Assembly (NCBI GenBank): GCA_003116995.1
Contig: BDSL01000179.1
Coordinates: 44,848-108,847, forward strand
DNA: 64,000 nucleotides
Direction: 5' to 3'
Origin: Yamagishiella unicocca
Taxonomy: Eukaryota; Chlorophyta; Chlorophyceae; Chlamydomonadales; Volvocaceae
Positions 23,637-36,148 of the stretch are shown piece by piece. Numbering within the stretch: the first letter of the stretch is position 1; every line of letters starts with the position of its first letter. Both the position numbers and the translations under genes were made by a program. The notes under the pieces were generated by a model, which saw nothing but the letters and a program-made list of their open reading frames with translations, ran no database searches and was not told where the DNA came from.

Positions 23637-24605
23637 ATGTCTGCACCAGCTGCTATTGGAAAGGTCAGTCTGCGCTATTATCTTGTTTGCAGCTGAAGCG
23701 TTCTGGACGGATACCGTATTTGCTTTGGCACGCAGGTGGTTGGTCCGGGAGACAAGGTATTGGACATACCATCGCAGGGCACATTACGCTTGTCGGTCGG
23801 GCTCAGGACGCATGAAGGAAACGTTGTTTCCACGAAAGGAGGGGTCCTAAGAGCAACGCGCAACGGTCAACTATATTTAGAGGGAAGGCAGAAGCGGTAA
23901 GCGGGCACCGCTTGGAATAGCCGCCACCGACCCGCCGACCCGCCGGGGCGTAATTCACTCGGCCAACATCGCCGCTATGCAGGTACATGCCAGCTGAAGG
24001 GGACGTCGTCGTCGGAGTCATCGTAGATAAGCACTCGGAGGTGAGCCCAGCCTGTCCTGCGTCTAACATCTCGGGGTTTCCCAATATGGCCTGGCATAGC
24101 TGCGACGCCTCACCCTCCCATCTACCCGTCCGACCGCCCAAACCGTCCACAGAACTTCACTGTTGACGTCGGCGGTCCCTTCAACGCCGTCCTGCCGCAA
24201 CTCTCCTTCGAGGGCGCCACCCGCCGCAACCGACCCAACCTACACCCCGGCGACCTGGTGTACGCGCGTGTCGTACAAGCTCACCGAGACACCGACCCCG
24301 TGCTGTCCTGCGTTGATGCCGCCGGCCGCGCCGCCGGCTTCGGCCACTTGAAGGACGGCATGGTGCTGACGTGTTCCTCCTCCTTGGCGCGCCAGCTGCT
24401 AGGCAGCCCAACGGCTCCCGTGTTGGAGGCGCTAGGGGCGGGGCTGCAGTTCGAGCTGGCGGTTGGGCTGAACGGTCGCGTTTGGTTGACTGCGGCCACG
24501 GCGGCTACCTGCGTCTTGGTGTCGAATGCGATAGTGGAGAGCGAGTTCAAGACGCCGGTGCAGGTGCAAACAATGGTATCGCGGATACTCAGCCGGTTAG
24601 GCTAA
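23637..24605 (+). CDS. RRP40: Exosome complex cap subunit RRP40 (EXOSC3)
   Basis: Four exons join in phase: 23637-23663 (MSAPAAIGK), 23736-23896, 23983-24040 and 24153-24605, giving 232 aa, close to the usual family length. The N-terminal domain runs from VVGPGDKVLDIP to LEGRQKRY. The S1-like domain follows with MPAEGDVVVGVIVDK and the family signature LSFEGATRRNRPNLHPGDLV. The C-terminal KH domain has GLNGRVWLTA and ends SRILSRLG. RRP40 is one of three S1/KH cap proteins on the PH-ring of the nuclear and cytoplasmic RNA exosome, where it helps thread RNA into the 3'-5' exonuclease. The short first exon and strong donors make the start convincing. Confidence 0.93.
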
Positions 24606-24740
24606 TCGGGGCTGGTTAGTAGGGAGGGCAGAACGCCTTGGCTGGGAGCCGAGAATGAATGGATATTAGAGTGCATAGGCCAGGGTGGGCGGGTGTCCAT
24701 TTGGTCGCTAATTTGGTCGTCCATTGGGTATTTGGGTTGG

Positions 24741-24947
24741 TGGCAGGTGGATGGCATGGACGAAGTCCGTCGGCTCAAGAAGGCGTTCGAATCTGCGCAG
24801 TCTCGAAAGGCAGCGACGGTATTGGCTGCTGCCGAATCCGAATGCTGGGCAGGGCCAGTGGTGGAGGAGGCCATGGTGCAGGACCTGACCGAGGAAGGTG
24901 TGCCTCGAACGGCTCAGAACGCCGTCGCAAGGCTCCGCATAGGTTGA
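24741..24947 (+). CDS. Exon-like ORF, possibly TFIIS N-domain-like
   Basis: After a possible acceptor (GGTGGCAG) a frame opens with MDEVRRLKKAFESAQSRK and ends AQNAVARLRIG at a stop at 24947. Composition and codon use look coding. The helical pattern ending in an NAVARLR motif is loosely like the TFIIS N-terminal (LW) domain, but the match is too weak to rely on. It starts only 136 nt after RRP40 and could belong to a separate small gene or an alternative 3' exon. Confidence 0.3.
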   Translation, partial: WQVDGMDEVRRLKKAFESAQSRKAATVLAAAESECWAGPVVEEAMVQDLTEEGVPRTAQNAVARLRIG

Positions 24948-27118
24948 GGCTTGGCGCACCCGCACCACCCAGACCTATTGAACTATTGCGTTGCTGGCAA
25001 GAACATGTACAATGTCGACAAGGCTGACGCGACATCCCGGTACTCATTACAGCACGTGCGTGCGTTGCAGCAGCGTTATCGGCAAAAAAAACCGACGATA
25101 AAGAGGCCGCTCCAAGGGAGCATGAATGCGCAAAGCAACCCACGGAATCTTCGGCAGTTGCAACTACATCATCCCATCCGACCCGTCATCGATGTCCTGT
25201 GAACGCTCCGGCAACGCCCTCGAGGGCGCAAGGCATGTCAGGTAACCGCACCGGATGGACCGAAGCCTTGCTGTTGCTAGATCGCTGGCCCACGCCATCA
25301 AACCAGGCCGTGGTACGAATGGCGCTCTTGGCCAGCCACGCCGCACCGGTAATGCCGAACCATGAATGAGGCAAATACGGTCTTCAGGTCGTCGAGTCCC
25401 TACCCTTATTTTCACTCTGCCACCCGCCACATCAAATATTATTACCCACCCATTCGCGAGGGTTTGCCGTCCACACTGTCGGACCACAGGTGACCACTGA
25501 CCACCAAGACAACACACGCGCACCCCCCTGTGTAGTCCGGCACCCCCCTGGTGGTAAGAAAGCCGCCAAGCACGTCACCTCGGCCCCAACCCATAGGGCC
25601 CAAACCCATAGGGCCCAAACCTCTCGAAGCGCCACGCCGCACGTTGCGTCCTCCAATAGTGTAGGATCGGTATGCTCCCTGGCTGCGACAGAGCCGGCAT
25701 CGTACGTCCAAACACGCAAACCACTAGAAGCACTGGCGCTACCATTCACCGCGGTATCAATCCCTTCCCGGCGGGAGCTCTCCCTAAGCCCCCAAGCCCG
25801 CTTCCAGGATCGATTGTTAACTTGGTGAACCCCCCAAAAACCTAAAATCACACCTGCAGCGTGCCCGCCCATACTCGTATCGGTCACTGTACTGTCGCTT
25901 CTCTCACCGGCTGTTCCTCGGCTAGCAGGAACGAAACGACAGTTTGACGTCTCTAAAATAAAATGTTTGGTGGAAACCGAGACACAGCGCAGCGCTGAAG
26001 TCGACTTTTTTTCGACCACCAAAGATACGGCACCACCACCACAACCAAACTAAAGCGACGAGCGACTAACCCCACCCACCAACAGTAAGCGACAAGGTAA
26101 AAAGCGCCTGCACTCAGCCCGGCGCATTGACTACGCTCAAATTGCTGGCTCATTATGCGACGCGAGCCCCTGATTTCTCCCAAACATGTGTTCAGGATGA
26201 CGGCTGTCGCGAGCACCACATGCAGCAAGCTGTCGCCGCAGCCCTGCCGCCAGCTCTCTCCGAACTGACACAGAAGCATTCAAGGCGGCACCGCAGGCAA
26301 CCTGACAGGACAATACCACACCCCGCGTGCGCTGCCCTGCCAGCGCGCCAGCCAACAACCGCTGTCGCCACATGTCGTTGTTGTTGCCGCTGCCACCGGC
26401 ATGCAAAACCCCATTTATGCCATACTGCTCTCACGCCCGGTTGCAAGGCGACCCAGGCCGGACATGCTGCTCTGCTGTGCGCCAGGTCGTCTCCGGACCC
26501 GACCCGGGTGCCGGGTGCCAGGTGCCGGGTGCCGCGCCGGAGCATGGGTTGCCCTAGCAGGCCTGTACAGGCCTTGCAACGGGCCTCTCCCCTGACTAGC
26601 CGCTAGATCAAATCCAGATATGCACGTGTGCCATGCCCACGTCCTCCGCGGGAGGAGCAGTCCGGACAAACGCGGATCTGTCCTCCGAGGTGGTACCCTT
26701 GTGCCGGGGGTCCATTATGGGCGCGCGCGGACAGGGACAGGACCTCACTCTCCGCAGCCTAGTACGCCTAACCAACAAATGTTACTGCTAGTACCGGTAT
26801 GACGACCGGTGCGGAAAGGCGGCCTACTCCGCCCGCGGACTCGCCATTCCCGCGCCACAAGGCGCGAACCCAGCAGCACAACGGCGCCCCCGACCTCACC
26901 CCCGCGCGCACCAACAGGGCATGATGAGGGGGGTTGGCGAAATGATGTGCATGCAGGGGAGCGGAGAGGGCACAGCCCGACGCGGCGCCGGCTGGGTGCC
27001 CGGCGGCCTCAGTCTTCCCTTTTCCTGGGAGGCCACCGGGCACCCAGCCTGCGGCCTCAGTCTTCCCTATTCCTTCCCTCTCCCTCCTGACTGATAGCTC
27101 CCAAGAGACCCAGTCGGA
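24948..27118. other. Intergenic, no gene supported
   Basis: About 2.2 kb holding simple repeats: GGGCCCAAACCCATA copies near 25590-25620, a CCGGGTGCC run at 26505-26535, and a duplicated GCGGCCTCAGTCTTCCCT at 27001 and 27051. The right part must contain the 3' UTR of the minus-strand kinase. Confidence 0.45.
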
Positions 27119-30100
27119 TCACAGACGGACCCAGGCCGTGGTGTGCAGCGTTGCGTCCGCGTCATCGTCGTCATCGAACTGGTCGCTCCCACTGCTAGCC
27201 TCCGCCATGCTCGGACCGCCAAAGGCCACGGCGCTCGGCAGCGCCAACGACAGCGCCTCCAGCCGCGTGGACGCCGTCGCAACCGCGACCAACCGCTGCT
27301 GCTGCCGCTGCTCCTCCTCCTCCTCCGCGCCGGGCCCCCTTGCGTTCTCCGCTACCGCCGCTCGGTCCCCATCCTCCTCCTCGCCGCTGCTGCCGCTGTC
27401 GCCACCCACGGCAACGCGCTGCCCGTAGGGCGCCGCAAGCGTCTGCGGACCAGCCGCGTTGGCGCTGGGCGACAGCCGACCGATGGAGCCGTTGGCGTAG
27501 ACGTCGCCTGAGGGCGGCTTGCTGCACGTCGCCAGCAACCCCCAGCTCGGGTCCAGGGGGGCCCGCTGGTCCTTCTCCACCAGCGTGTTCACGTCCGTGC
27601 TGTTGGCGGTAGAGGCGGCAATAGCGGCCGCAGGCCGGGCCACGGCCGCTGCGTTGCCGCCAGCGATGCTGCCGCCGGCGGCGGCCACAAGCCTCCATCG
27701 CTGCTCCTCCTCGTTCTGCCGCCGCCGCCGCTCCTCCTCCTCCTCCTCTTCTTCCTCTTTGGAAGGCGACGCGGGGGCCTCGTTCGCAAGCTGCGCGAAG
27801 GGGCTGAGGAAGGCGACGCGCCGCTGCGGCGGTGCAGGGGCGGCTGGCGCGACGGCGAGCGGCTGCGCCTGCGGCTGGCTGGCGGTGGGCTCCGGGTTGG
27901 CAGGGGGGCTGAAGCGCGAGGCCGGAGACGAGTGGTCTTCGGAGCCGCGCGGCGACCACGGCATGTCGGCGGCATTGGCGAACGGGCTGCTTGCAGCCAA
28001 TTGGAACGGTGAGCGCCGCGCTACCGCCGCCGACGGCGCCACGGCGGGTGATATCGACGTCGCCGTCGGCGCGTCCGACAGCTCCATGGCATCCCCCGGT
28101 CGGTCCCATGCCGACTCCTCGCCCTCCCGCGCCCCGTCCTGCTGCGATCCGTCGTGCCGCTGCTGCTGCTGCTGCGCCGCCGCGGCAAACGCACTGACCT
28201 GCACCCTGCTGGTCGTCCGCACGCCGCCGCCGCCGCCATCGTCGCCATGCGCCACATCGCCGCGCTGCCGCCCGCTCGCCCCGGCGACGACGCCGCCCTG
28301 CCGCGGGTCCGCAGCCGCCTCGGCGTCACTAGGTCGCAGCACCCTCACCAACAGGTGGTGCGGGAGCTCCGTTTCGCCGTCCTCGGGGACGGACTCGGTG
28401 CGCAGACACCCCGGATCGGGATACGGCGTACCGTGCGCGCCGCCGCGGTCAGGCGACAGCAGCGACATGGGGTGCGGCGCCTGCGCGCCCGCGGCTGCGC
28501 CGCTGGCGGTGGTGCCCGCCGAGGCCAGGTCGTCGTCGGCGACCGATTCCGTCGTGTCCATGTACTCCTCCGACCCCTCCTCCGCGCCAAGCCACTCGCA
28601 CTCGGGCAGCGGCATGGATTTGGACCGCGCCGCGGAGCGCAGCGAGCGACCCGTGGGTCGCCCGGCGCTCCCCGGCTTGCCCGACGCGCCGGCTCCCCGG
28701 CTGGCGCCGGCGGCGCCGACGCCGCTGGTTCGGCTGGTGGAAGGGCGCGAGGATGAGTCGGCGGGACTGGCGGGATCTGATATATCCGCGTTGCCCGTGT
28801 TGCCGGTGGTCATGGAGTTGTGCAGGGTGCCGCCAGCCTGCGCCGGCACTGCTAGTCTTACACGCGGCCGCGATGACTGCTGCTGCTGTTGATGGTGTTG
28901 GTGCTGCGGGGACTGGTGCCAGCCGAACGGGCCGTTGGCCGCATCCGCTGCGTAGTGCCCCGAGTCCTCGGCCCCGGGCGTGTGCGGGTTGAGGCCGAGC
29001 TTCGGGTTCCCATGCTGCGTCCGCTGAGCCTGGTGCGGGTGCTGCGGCGGCTGCGGCGCCGGCCGCCCGTGTGCGCCGCCGGCTGCAGCCGCAGTGCCGC
29101 TGGGGTGAGGGGGCAGCGGGTGGTGCTCGAAGGCGGCGTAGGTCCCGCCGCCGAGTGTTGACTGTTGGGGATGGTGCTGTTGGGGGTGGGGCTGCGCGAC
29201 GCCCGGTCCGCTGCCGCGGTTCTGCCCCCCCGGCACCACCACCATGGAGGACGCCGAGTCGGAGCGAGGGACGGCTGCGGGCGGCAAGAGGCGGCGGGGG
29301 ACAGGTTCAGATGCGGTACGAGAGGAAACCCGTAGGGTCGGCAGCGACAAAACGGGTCGGATAGGCAGCGCACACCGACGGTTGGTCCACAGATTTAAGC
29401 GTAGCATGCCTGTGGGCCTTTTCGCACATACTGGTATGCTTGACGTCTAAGTTGTTAACACACCATGAGAAACCATTAACAAGGCAGGCGCGGCAGCGCC
29501 GCATTCCGAACGTACCGACGTCATATTCCCGGCCCCGAGCCTCGCCTTGCCTCCCCCGATTCCCCCATCGGGGAACTCCCCGCCCCATCATCCCCACTTG
29601 CCTGCCGCCTTGCCTCTCAAGATCTTGTACTCCGCCTCCAGCGCGTGTAGCACCTCCCGGAAGCTGGGTCGCTCCGCCGGGTGCCACGCCATGCAGCGGT
29701 CCACCAGCCGCACTAGGCCGCTGGTCGCCTGCTCCTCGCGCAGCGGCGGCAGCCGCAGACTGCCGTTGCCCAGCGACATCCTGGGGGAGGGGGAGGCGGC
29801 GACAGAGGGAGGGCGCGAGGGGTGGCGTGCGCGTGAGGAGCTCGGAACGAGGTGTGGGGTGAGCGGCCGTGGGCGAAATATGGAGTGCCTTCACGAAATA
29901 TGGAGTGAGCTATTGCAAGCTGCGGGTCAATGGGGCGGGGGGGGAGGGTATGAGGGTATTCTTGGCCGCGTGCCCGGCTGGAGGTCAAGGCAGCGCACGT
30001 GCAGGACCTAGGACCCAACACACGAGTGGGCTGAGGGGCTGTCAGATTGCCGGTACCCCCCTACCCGCGGTCTCATCCCATGCTCCCCCTTGCCGCACCC

Positions 30101-33100
30101 ACATGAGGATGTAGATGGGCACGTCGGCGTCCGCGTACGGCCGCTGCCGGTGTATGATCTCCCACAGCAGTACGGCGTACGACCAGATGTCGCACTTTTC
30201 CGTGTACGGCTCCCCTCGCAGCACCTCGGGCGCCGCGTACTCCACGGTGCCCTCCAGACCCGCCCGGCTGTTGATCAGCTGGGCGTGGTCCTTGATGCGG
30301 CTCAGACCGAAGTCCGCCACCTGCGCCGCCGCCACCACCATCATCACGACGACCACAACGGGGTGGGTACTGCCGTTTCAGAACTCCGCAAGCAATTGGT
30401 CAGGTAGCAGTCGGGTCGGCTGTCCAGGCCGTCGCCGCCGCTATTAGCCCTCGAGGGAACTTGTCGTCCACCCACGGAAAGGAGGCAGGTCCATCACACC
30501 AAAGTAGACCCGCTGCGCACCCCTGACACTGCAGTTCCGAGCTCGTGAACCCGCCTTCACGCCCGCTTCCCGCCGTTTCCCGCTCGCCCCATCCCACGCC
30601 GCCCGCGCCCGCGCCTCCCCCACCATACAAAACGCACCTTGACTTCGAACCTCGCCGAAACCAGCAGATTGGCCGTCTTGAGGTCGCGGTGGATGATGGG
30701 CGGCTTCTGCGAGTGCAGGCAGCTCATGCCCCGGGCGATGTCCATGGAGAACTCCACCTGCGGCGGGGAGAGGGGAGGAGCGGAGGGGAGGGCGGAAGGG
30801 AGGGGGGAGAGGGGAGGGTGGAGGGGAGGGGGTGAGCGCGCGGGCGCGAGGGGGGACGCGGGGAGAACACCCAGCGGAGAGGCGTGCCGGGCAACGGAGT
30901 GCGTGAATGGTCTGAGGCCCCCTCACATCCCCATCGTTACACCACCATAACTGCACCCCCGTCTCCCCGCCAGTTACCTCCACTCCTCCTCTACCCCGCA
31001 GCACGCTCGCCACGCCTGGCACCGTTAACACCCCCCCCAGCCCCCGACATCCCGACCGTCTTGCCTTCTTGAGCAGGTCCAGGGTGATGCTGGACTTGTG
31101 TAGCAGGTGGTCCAGGGAGCCCCGCGCGCAGTACTCGGTGACCAGGCACACGTTGGGCGGGGTGTGGCAGGCGCCGATGAAGTTGACGACTGGGGACCGG
31201 GGCGGGTGGCGGGGGTGGCGGGAAACACGTTCAGTGCGCTGGTGCGGTCGGCAGGTGCTGCTGGCGTGGCTGTTGGCGTGGCTTCAACAGCCGACCACCC
31301 CCCACCCAGCTGACAAGAGGTCGACGAGCTTCCGCGCGGGGAAGAAGATGGGAGTGCCGCCCACTTGATCCCGGCCCAATGTGTCCTCGACGCCGCAACG
31401 CCCGCATCGGGGTGCACCCGGCCCCTCGAGCAGCAGCGGCAGTGCCGGGAGCGGCAGCAGCACTTTGCAGTGACTCCGCCTGCGAAGGAATCCTAGGCCA
31501 CCCAACCCTAGATCTGGAAGGAGTGCCGCCACAGCTCACCGTTCGGGTGGCGTATCGTCGCCAAAATCTCGATCTCGCGCTGCGGTTGGGGAAAACGGCC
31601 AGGCGCAGAAGGCGAAGCATAAGTTGCTGTGCTGCGCACGACCCGTCTGCCGCGGCATCTAACCAACCGTACTTGGCCCCGCCGCCTCACTGATGTTCCC
31701 CTGCCTACGTCTCCCCCCACAACGACTTGCAGCGCCCATGCCGTACCAGTATCCCAGCTCTCCGCTCCCGATCGCCACGGCCGCGGGATGCCCTCCTCAA
31801 AACACCCACACTGCACCTGCCCGCCGCCCCCTGCGAAATGTGTCCCCGCGCCCTCCGGTGGGCTCCGCCCATCACAACCAAACCCCAACAACACACCCAT
31901 CCCAATCCGCTGCCAATCCGCTGACATCCGCGCACCCCAATGCCGTACACTCCCACACTGCACGGCGCACGCGCACCTCGAAGAACTGTCGGAAGATCGG
32001 CATCTGCGTGGGCGACGGTCCCGCCTCCTCCGGCGCGCCCGTGTCGGGGTTGTCGGGCCCCACATCGAAGCCCCGCAGCCGCTTCACCGCCACCTTGGTG
32101 CCCCGGAAGTTGGCCAGCAGCACCTCGCCGAAGGAGCCCTCGCCGATGCGGCGGGTCACCTCTGCACCCAGGTCGCGAGGGGGCAGTGGTGAGGACGGGG
32201 TCGACCGGAAGATGCAGCGCAGCCGCACGAGGGAAGGGGCAGGAGCAGGGGCCCACCAGCACCTCGCTGTGGCGCAACACCACGGCAGGCCATCTTGCTT
32301 CATAGCGGAGGCTCGACAAGCGGTGAAGAGTGATGACCCACATCCTGCCAGGCCAACGGCGCACATGGTCCCTGCATCTTGGCCTCCTCCCCCCGCCACC
32401 CACAAACCACAAACACGTTCAAACCGGGACAGTCTCCCGCCGCCCCTCCGCCGCCGCAACGGACGCGGTGCGGCGTTTACCACAAAAACATGCCCTCCCT
32501 GGAGCTTCCTGCCCGCCGCCCTGTTCCACCGCCTCGCCGCCAAACCCCGTCCTCCCTACCCCTACCAGGTCCATCCTGCCTGCTCGCCACTTCCACTTAC
32601 CACCCACTCCCTGTCCTTGCACCTTCGCCCGCCCTTCCCCCCCTCATGCCCCTCTTCCCCTCCCCTCCCCCCCTCATGCCCCTCTTCCCCTCCCCTCCCC
32701 CCCCTCATGCCCCTCTTCCCCTCCCCTCCCCCCCTCATGCCCCTCCTCCCCTCCCCTCCCCCCCTCATGCCCCTCCTCCCCCCCCTTCCTCACCCAGCTC
32801 CGTGAAGTCCAGCTCCCACAACGCCGCGGCACAGCGGTACCGCTCCGCCAGCGACGCGTCCGCGTTCAACCGCATCACGGAGCAGCTGCTGCTAGCCAGC
32901 GCCAGCGCCGCCGCCGCCGTGTCCACCGCCGACACCCCCACCGCCATCGAGGCCGCGTGCGATGGTCCCGCAGAGCCGCTCATGGATATGGAGGTCGTCG
33001 AGGCGGCGGAAGACAGGGGGTGCGGCTGCGGGTGCTGCGGGTGCTGGACGTGCTGTGTTGTTGGGCCCCGAGCGGAAGGAGGGTTCGAGTCTTCTTGCGC

Positions 33101-36100
33101 TAGGCTCAACGCTGGCAGCCGCGGCAGCGGCGGCAGCGAGAACGCAGACGCCGGCAGGGCGCCGAAGCCGGGGTTGTGGGCCGCTGCTTGCTCCGTTGAG
33201 CCTGCCATGGAGCCTACCACTGTAACAGCGGGTACGGGGGTAAAAGGAAGACCCGTGTATGAAAGAAAAACCGGTCGAGATGCATGCTGGAGAACTTGGT
33301 TGAGGAAACTAAAGACGCGTGTGCGGGGGTGGGGGCGGCAGCGAGTTTTGTACAGGTGCGTGTGGCGACTTAGGAGCGTGCGGATGCGGATGCTGCGGTG
33401 ATCTGAAATCGTGGCGCTGTGGAGAACGCATCAGAGCCACAGGTTCCCTTCCTTGACATCGCGATGCAGCACCCCACCCCACCCCCGACACCAACCGATG
33501 CACACCCAGAAGCTCCCCCGCCATGACTCAACCCCGCATGTCGGTAGTCCCAGAACCACAAGCCCCAGTCCGGACTCCTCCTCCCCCCGAATCGCGTACA
33601 CGGTTTACATCTACAGGGATCTTCCTCTTCTTCCCCCCCCCGAATGCCCGCCGACCACGCGCCCACTATCCTGTCCTTTTCGCGTCAACGGTTTTCATGC
33701 CACCCGCGAATCCAATGCAACCCACCAGGCGACATGGCCGGCGCGCCCATGCACTTGAAGAGGTCGGCGTCGCTGACCACCCCCACAAAGCCGGCCAGCG
33801 GGTTGCTGTCCATCGTCCTCGCCGGGTCGTGCACGAGCACCCGCCGGACTCCGTGCGCCTCCAGCACCCGGGAGCACTGCTCTATGGGCAGCGCTATGTC
33901 TACGAAGATGACCGGCTGGGTCATCACGTCCTTGACCTGCGGCGCGCGTCGGCCGCACGACGGACGGCACGACGCCGCGTGGGGGGCACGTGAAACGTCA
34001 ACAGGTGCGCGTGGATGGGCGTGCGGAGGCGGCGCGTCGTGCTCCTTGGAGGACTTGTGGGTGCGGGGAGCGGGATGTGGGAGTGTCTACGGGACAGTCG
34101 TCGCTGCCTGAGGGCGCGACCCAGGACAGCGCCGCTGAAGCTCGAAGCTCCACGCCCACGATCCACCTCGTCTTCCCCTTTGGCCGGAATCGCCTCTTCA
34201 CGCAGTACGCGTCGCGTTGCCAGCGTTCAGCCACGTAGCCTTCAAGCACGCCAACCCACCCGTCTTTCCCCCTCTCGTGCTCCCTGCTGCCGGGCCCCCC
34301 CTTCCCCTATGCTTATGTCGCATCCACGGGTCTCCCCAGCGCTACCCTCTCCACACACGCACACACCCGGATGACAAGTCGTGTCCACGGGTCCCCTCGC
34401 TGTCCCCCCCATCCCCCACCGGCCTTCACCCCTTTCTCGCCCGTAGCGCCCTGACGCCACCGCACCTTGGTGCGCTTGAAGTTCTTGTTGAACTGCACCT
34501 TGAGGAAGTCGCGCTTTGTGATGAAGCCGGGCGATGAGTCGCCCGTGTCCACCAGCAGCGCCGAGATGTTGTGCTTCGTCATCAGGCTCTTGGCGTGACC
34601 CAGATCGGCCTCCGCCGAGATGGATCGCGCGGGGTACGACATGATGCGAGCTACGGTGTCCTGAGCCGAGAAGGTGGACCACCAAGTGTAAGTCCCGTCC
34701 CGGTCGTCGGAGGATGAGGAGGTGGGGCTGTCGTTGCCGCCGTCCGCAGCCGAGGCGACGGCGGTTGCGACGGCGGTTGCGACGGCGGTTGCGACGGCGG
34801 TTGCGACGTCGTCGACCAGCCCTGCGGCCCTGGCGGTGATGGAAGCGGGCAAGAGGCATCCCCCGGGGGGCGCGACGTAGGACGTGGATGCGGAGGGCGG
34901 CCGGCTGTGGAGCGGCGTCGTTGCGGAGGTGGCGATGGCGGAGGTGGAGGCGGATGTACTAGGCGGAGGTTCAAAGAAGCTCACGTGTGCTGCCCGGCCC
35001 GCCCCTACTCCCGGCCCGGCTGCGGAACCAGCCCCTTGGAGGACGCCTGGGCTGGGGACTATGTTCAGAGCTGGGAGAGGGAGGGAGCCGCTCGTGTGCG
35101 GCGGTGTGGAGGATGCCGAGGTCGCGCGCTGAGGCACAGAGGCGGCCATTTCGTACATGTCGGAGGCTTGCGACTGGGGCTGCGAGGGGGGCTGCGAGCG
35201 GGTGTGGTGGTGATGGAAGGCGGCGGCTGCGGCGGCGGCGGCGAACGGTGTGGCTGGTCCGCCGCCGTATCGGTCCTCGCTGGCGACGCTGAACACCGTC
35301 TCGGAGCATTGCTGCTGCAAGAAGGTGAATGAGGAGCCTTCGAGGTCAACGTAGGTGGGGGGGCTGGGCACCGTGGGGTGGTCGGAGGCAGCGCCCGATG
35401 GCGCGCGTATGAGCGAGCTGGCGCTGCTGACGCTGTGTTCTGACCAAAGCAACCTGTGAAACGACGCCGCGAAGTCATGGTTTGGAAGGAACTGGGGCTG
35501 CTGCTGGAGCGGCGGGTTCTGGTGCTGGTGCGGTTGCTGCGGGTTGTAGGGCTGCTGGTTGCCCGGGTGCAGGTGGCTGGGCGCGTGAAGGGGGGCGAGG
35601 CTGCCGCTACCCAGATGGCAGGGCAGATTGTGCGCGGCCGCAACCGCGGAGGACGGCGATTCTGGGTCGATGCTCGCCTCGGTGGCGTACGATGCTACGC
35701 TCCCGCGGCGGGAATCCTCCTGCAGGGCGCTGCAGCGACCTGCCGGGCGGCTAAGCCGGACGTGTAACGCCTCCTGCAGCGCCACCACGAGTCCGTCAAG
35801 CATCGCATCGCTCAGGTTGTGGCCATCCGCGTCGGTAACGAAGAATCGCCCCCGAAAACTGTGCTTTCGACGCGCCATCGGTGCTTGAAGGCCTCCGACA
35901 GGTGCCTGCCCAGTTGCGTCCGGGTCCCGCTCCGCTGTGTAACTGACCAAGTTGAGGTCAAGCGCCTCAAAAACAGGCATAAGGTCAACCATCCTGATGT
36001 GGCGGGAGGGCGCAACAACGCGCACCAAGGTCCCCCCCTCTGTCGCATCTGTACAGATGGTGACCAGGTCCGAGTCGGGCTGCGCTGCCATCACTCCAGC

Positions 36101-36148
36101 TTCTGAAACGGGCTGCAGGCCCGTCTCTGCTGCTGGTGTGGGCTGCAC
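27119..36148 (-). CDS. ACT-CBS-CBS Raf-like protein kinase with long C-terminal tail
   Basis: Ten exons join in phase: 36148-34466, 33936-33726, 33219-32794, 32161-31977, 31579-31540, 31189-31065, 30757-30638, 30320-30103, 29780-29614 and 29274-27119, giving about 1,776 aa. Order: an ACT-like region ([20 protein letters not shown]); a Pro/Gln/His linker; CBS 1 ([20 protein letters not shown]); CBS 2 ([15 protein letters not shown]); a linker; and a kinase domain with [33 protein letters not shown] and YAAPEVL, all catalytic residues intact. [10 protein letters not shown] and the ACT region place it with plant Raf-like STY-type Ser/Thr/Tyr kinases. The tail of about 719 residues is Gln/His/Ser/Ala-rich and probably disordered. 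ACT and CBS modules typically bind amino acids or adenine nucleotides, so metabolite-gated activity is inferred. Introns 6 and 9 join in phase only with GC donors. Confidence 0.85.
32630..32788 (-). repeat. 30-bp pyrimidine minisatellite in kinase intron 3
   Basis: About five copies of a C/T-rich unit of 29-30 bp (core CCCTCATGCCCCTC) end at the 5' splice site of kinase intron 3 (32793). On the gene strand the units are G-rich. Confidence 0.9.
33255..33318 (+). repeat. Dispersed intronic repeat, family C copy
   Basis: Contains GAAGACCCGTGTATGA and GAGAACTTGGTTGAGG. It lies in kinase intron 2, starting about 35 nt from the 3' splice site at 33220, antisense to the gene. It is nearly identical to 15478-15522 in the DnaJ gene. 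Confidence 0.75.
33648..33715 (-). repeat. Dispersed intronic repeat, family A copy
   Basis: On the gene strand it begins about 10 nt after the 5' splice site of kinase intron 2 (33725): GGCATGAAAACCGTT, then GCGAAAAGGACAGGATAG, then GGGCGCGTGGTCGGCGG. Confidence 0.75.

Noticed and set aside
27519..28892. 457-codon plus-strand ORF
   Set aside because: It is antisense to the low-complexity last exon of the kinase, which is joined in phase to the kinase domain; GC-rich repeats keep the opposite strand open.
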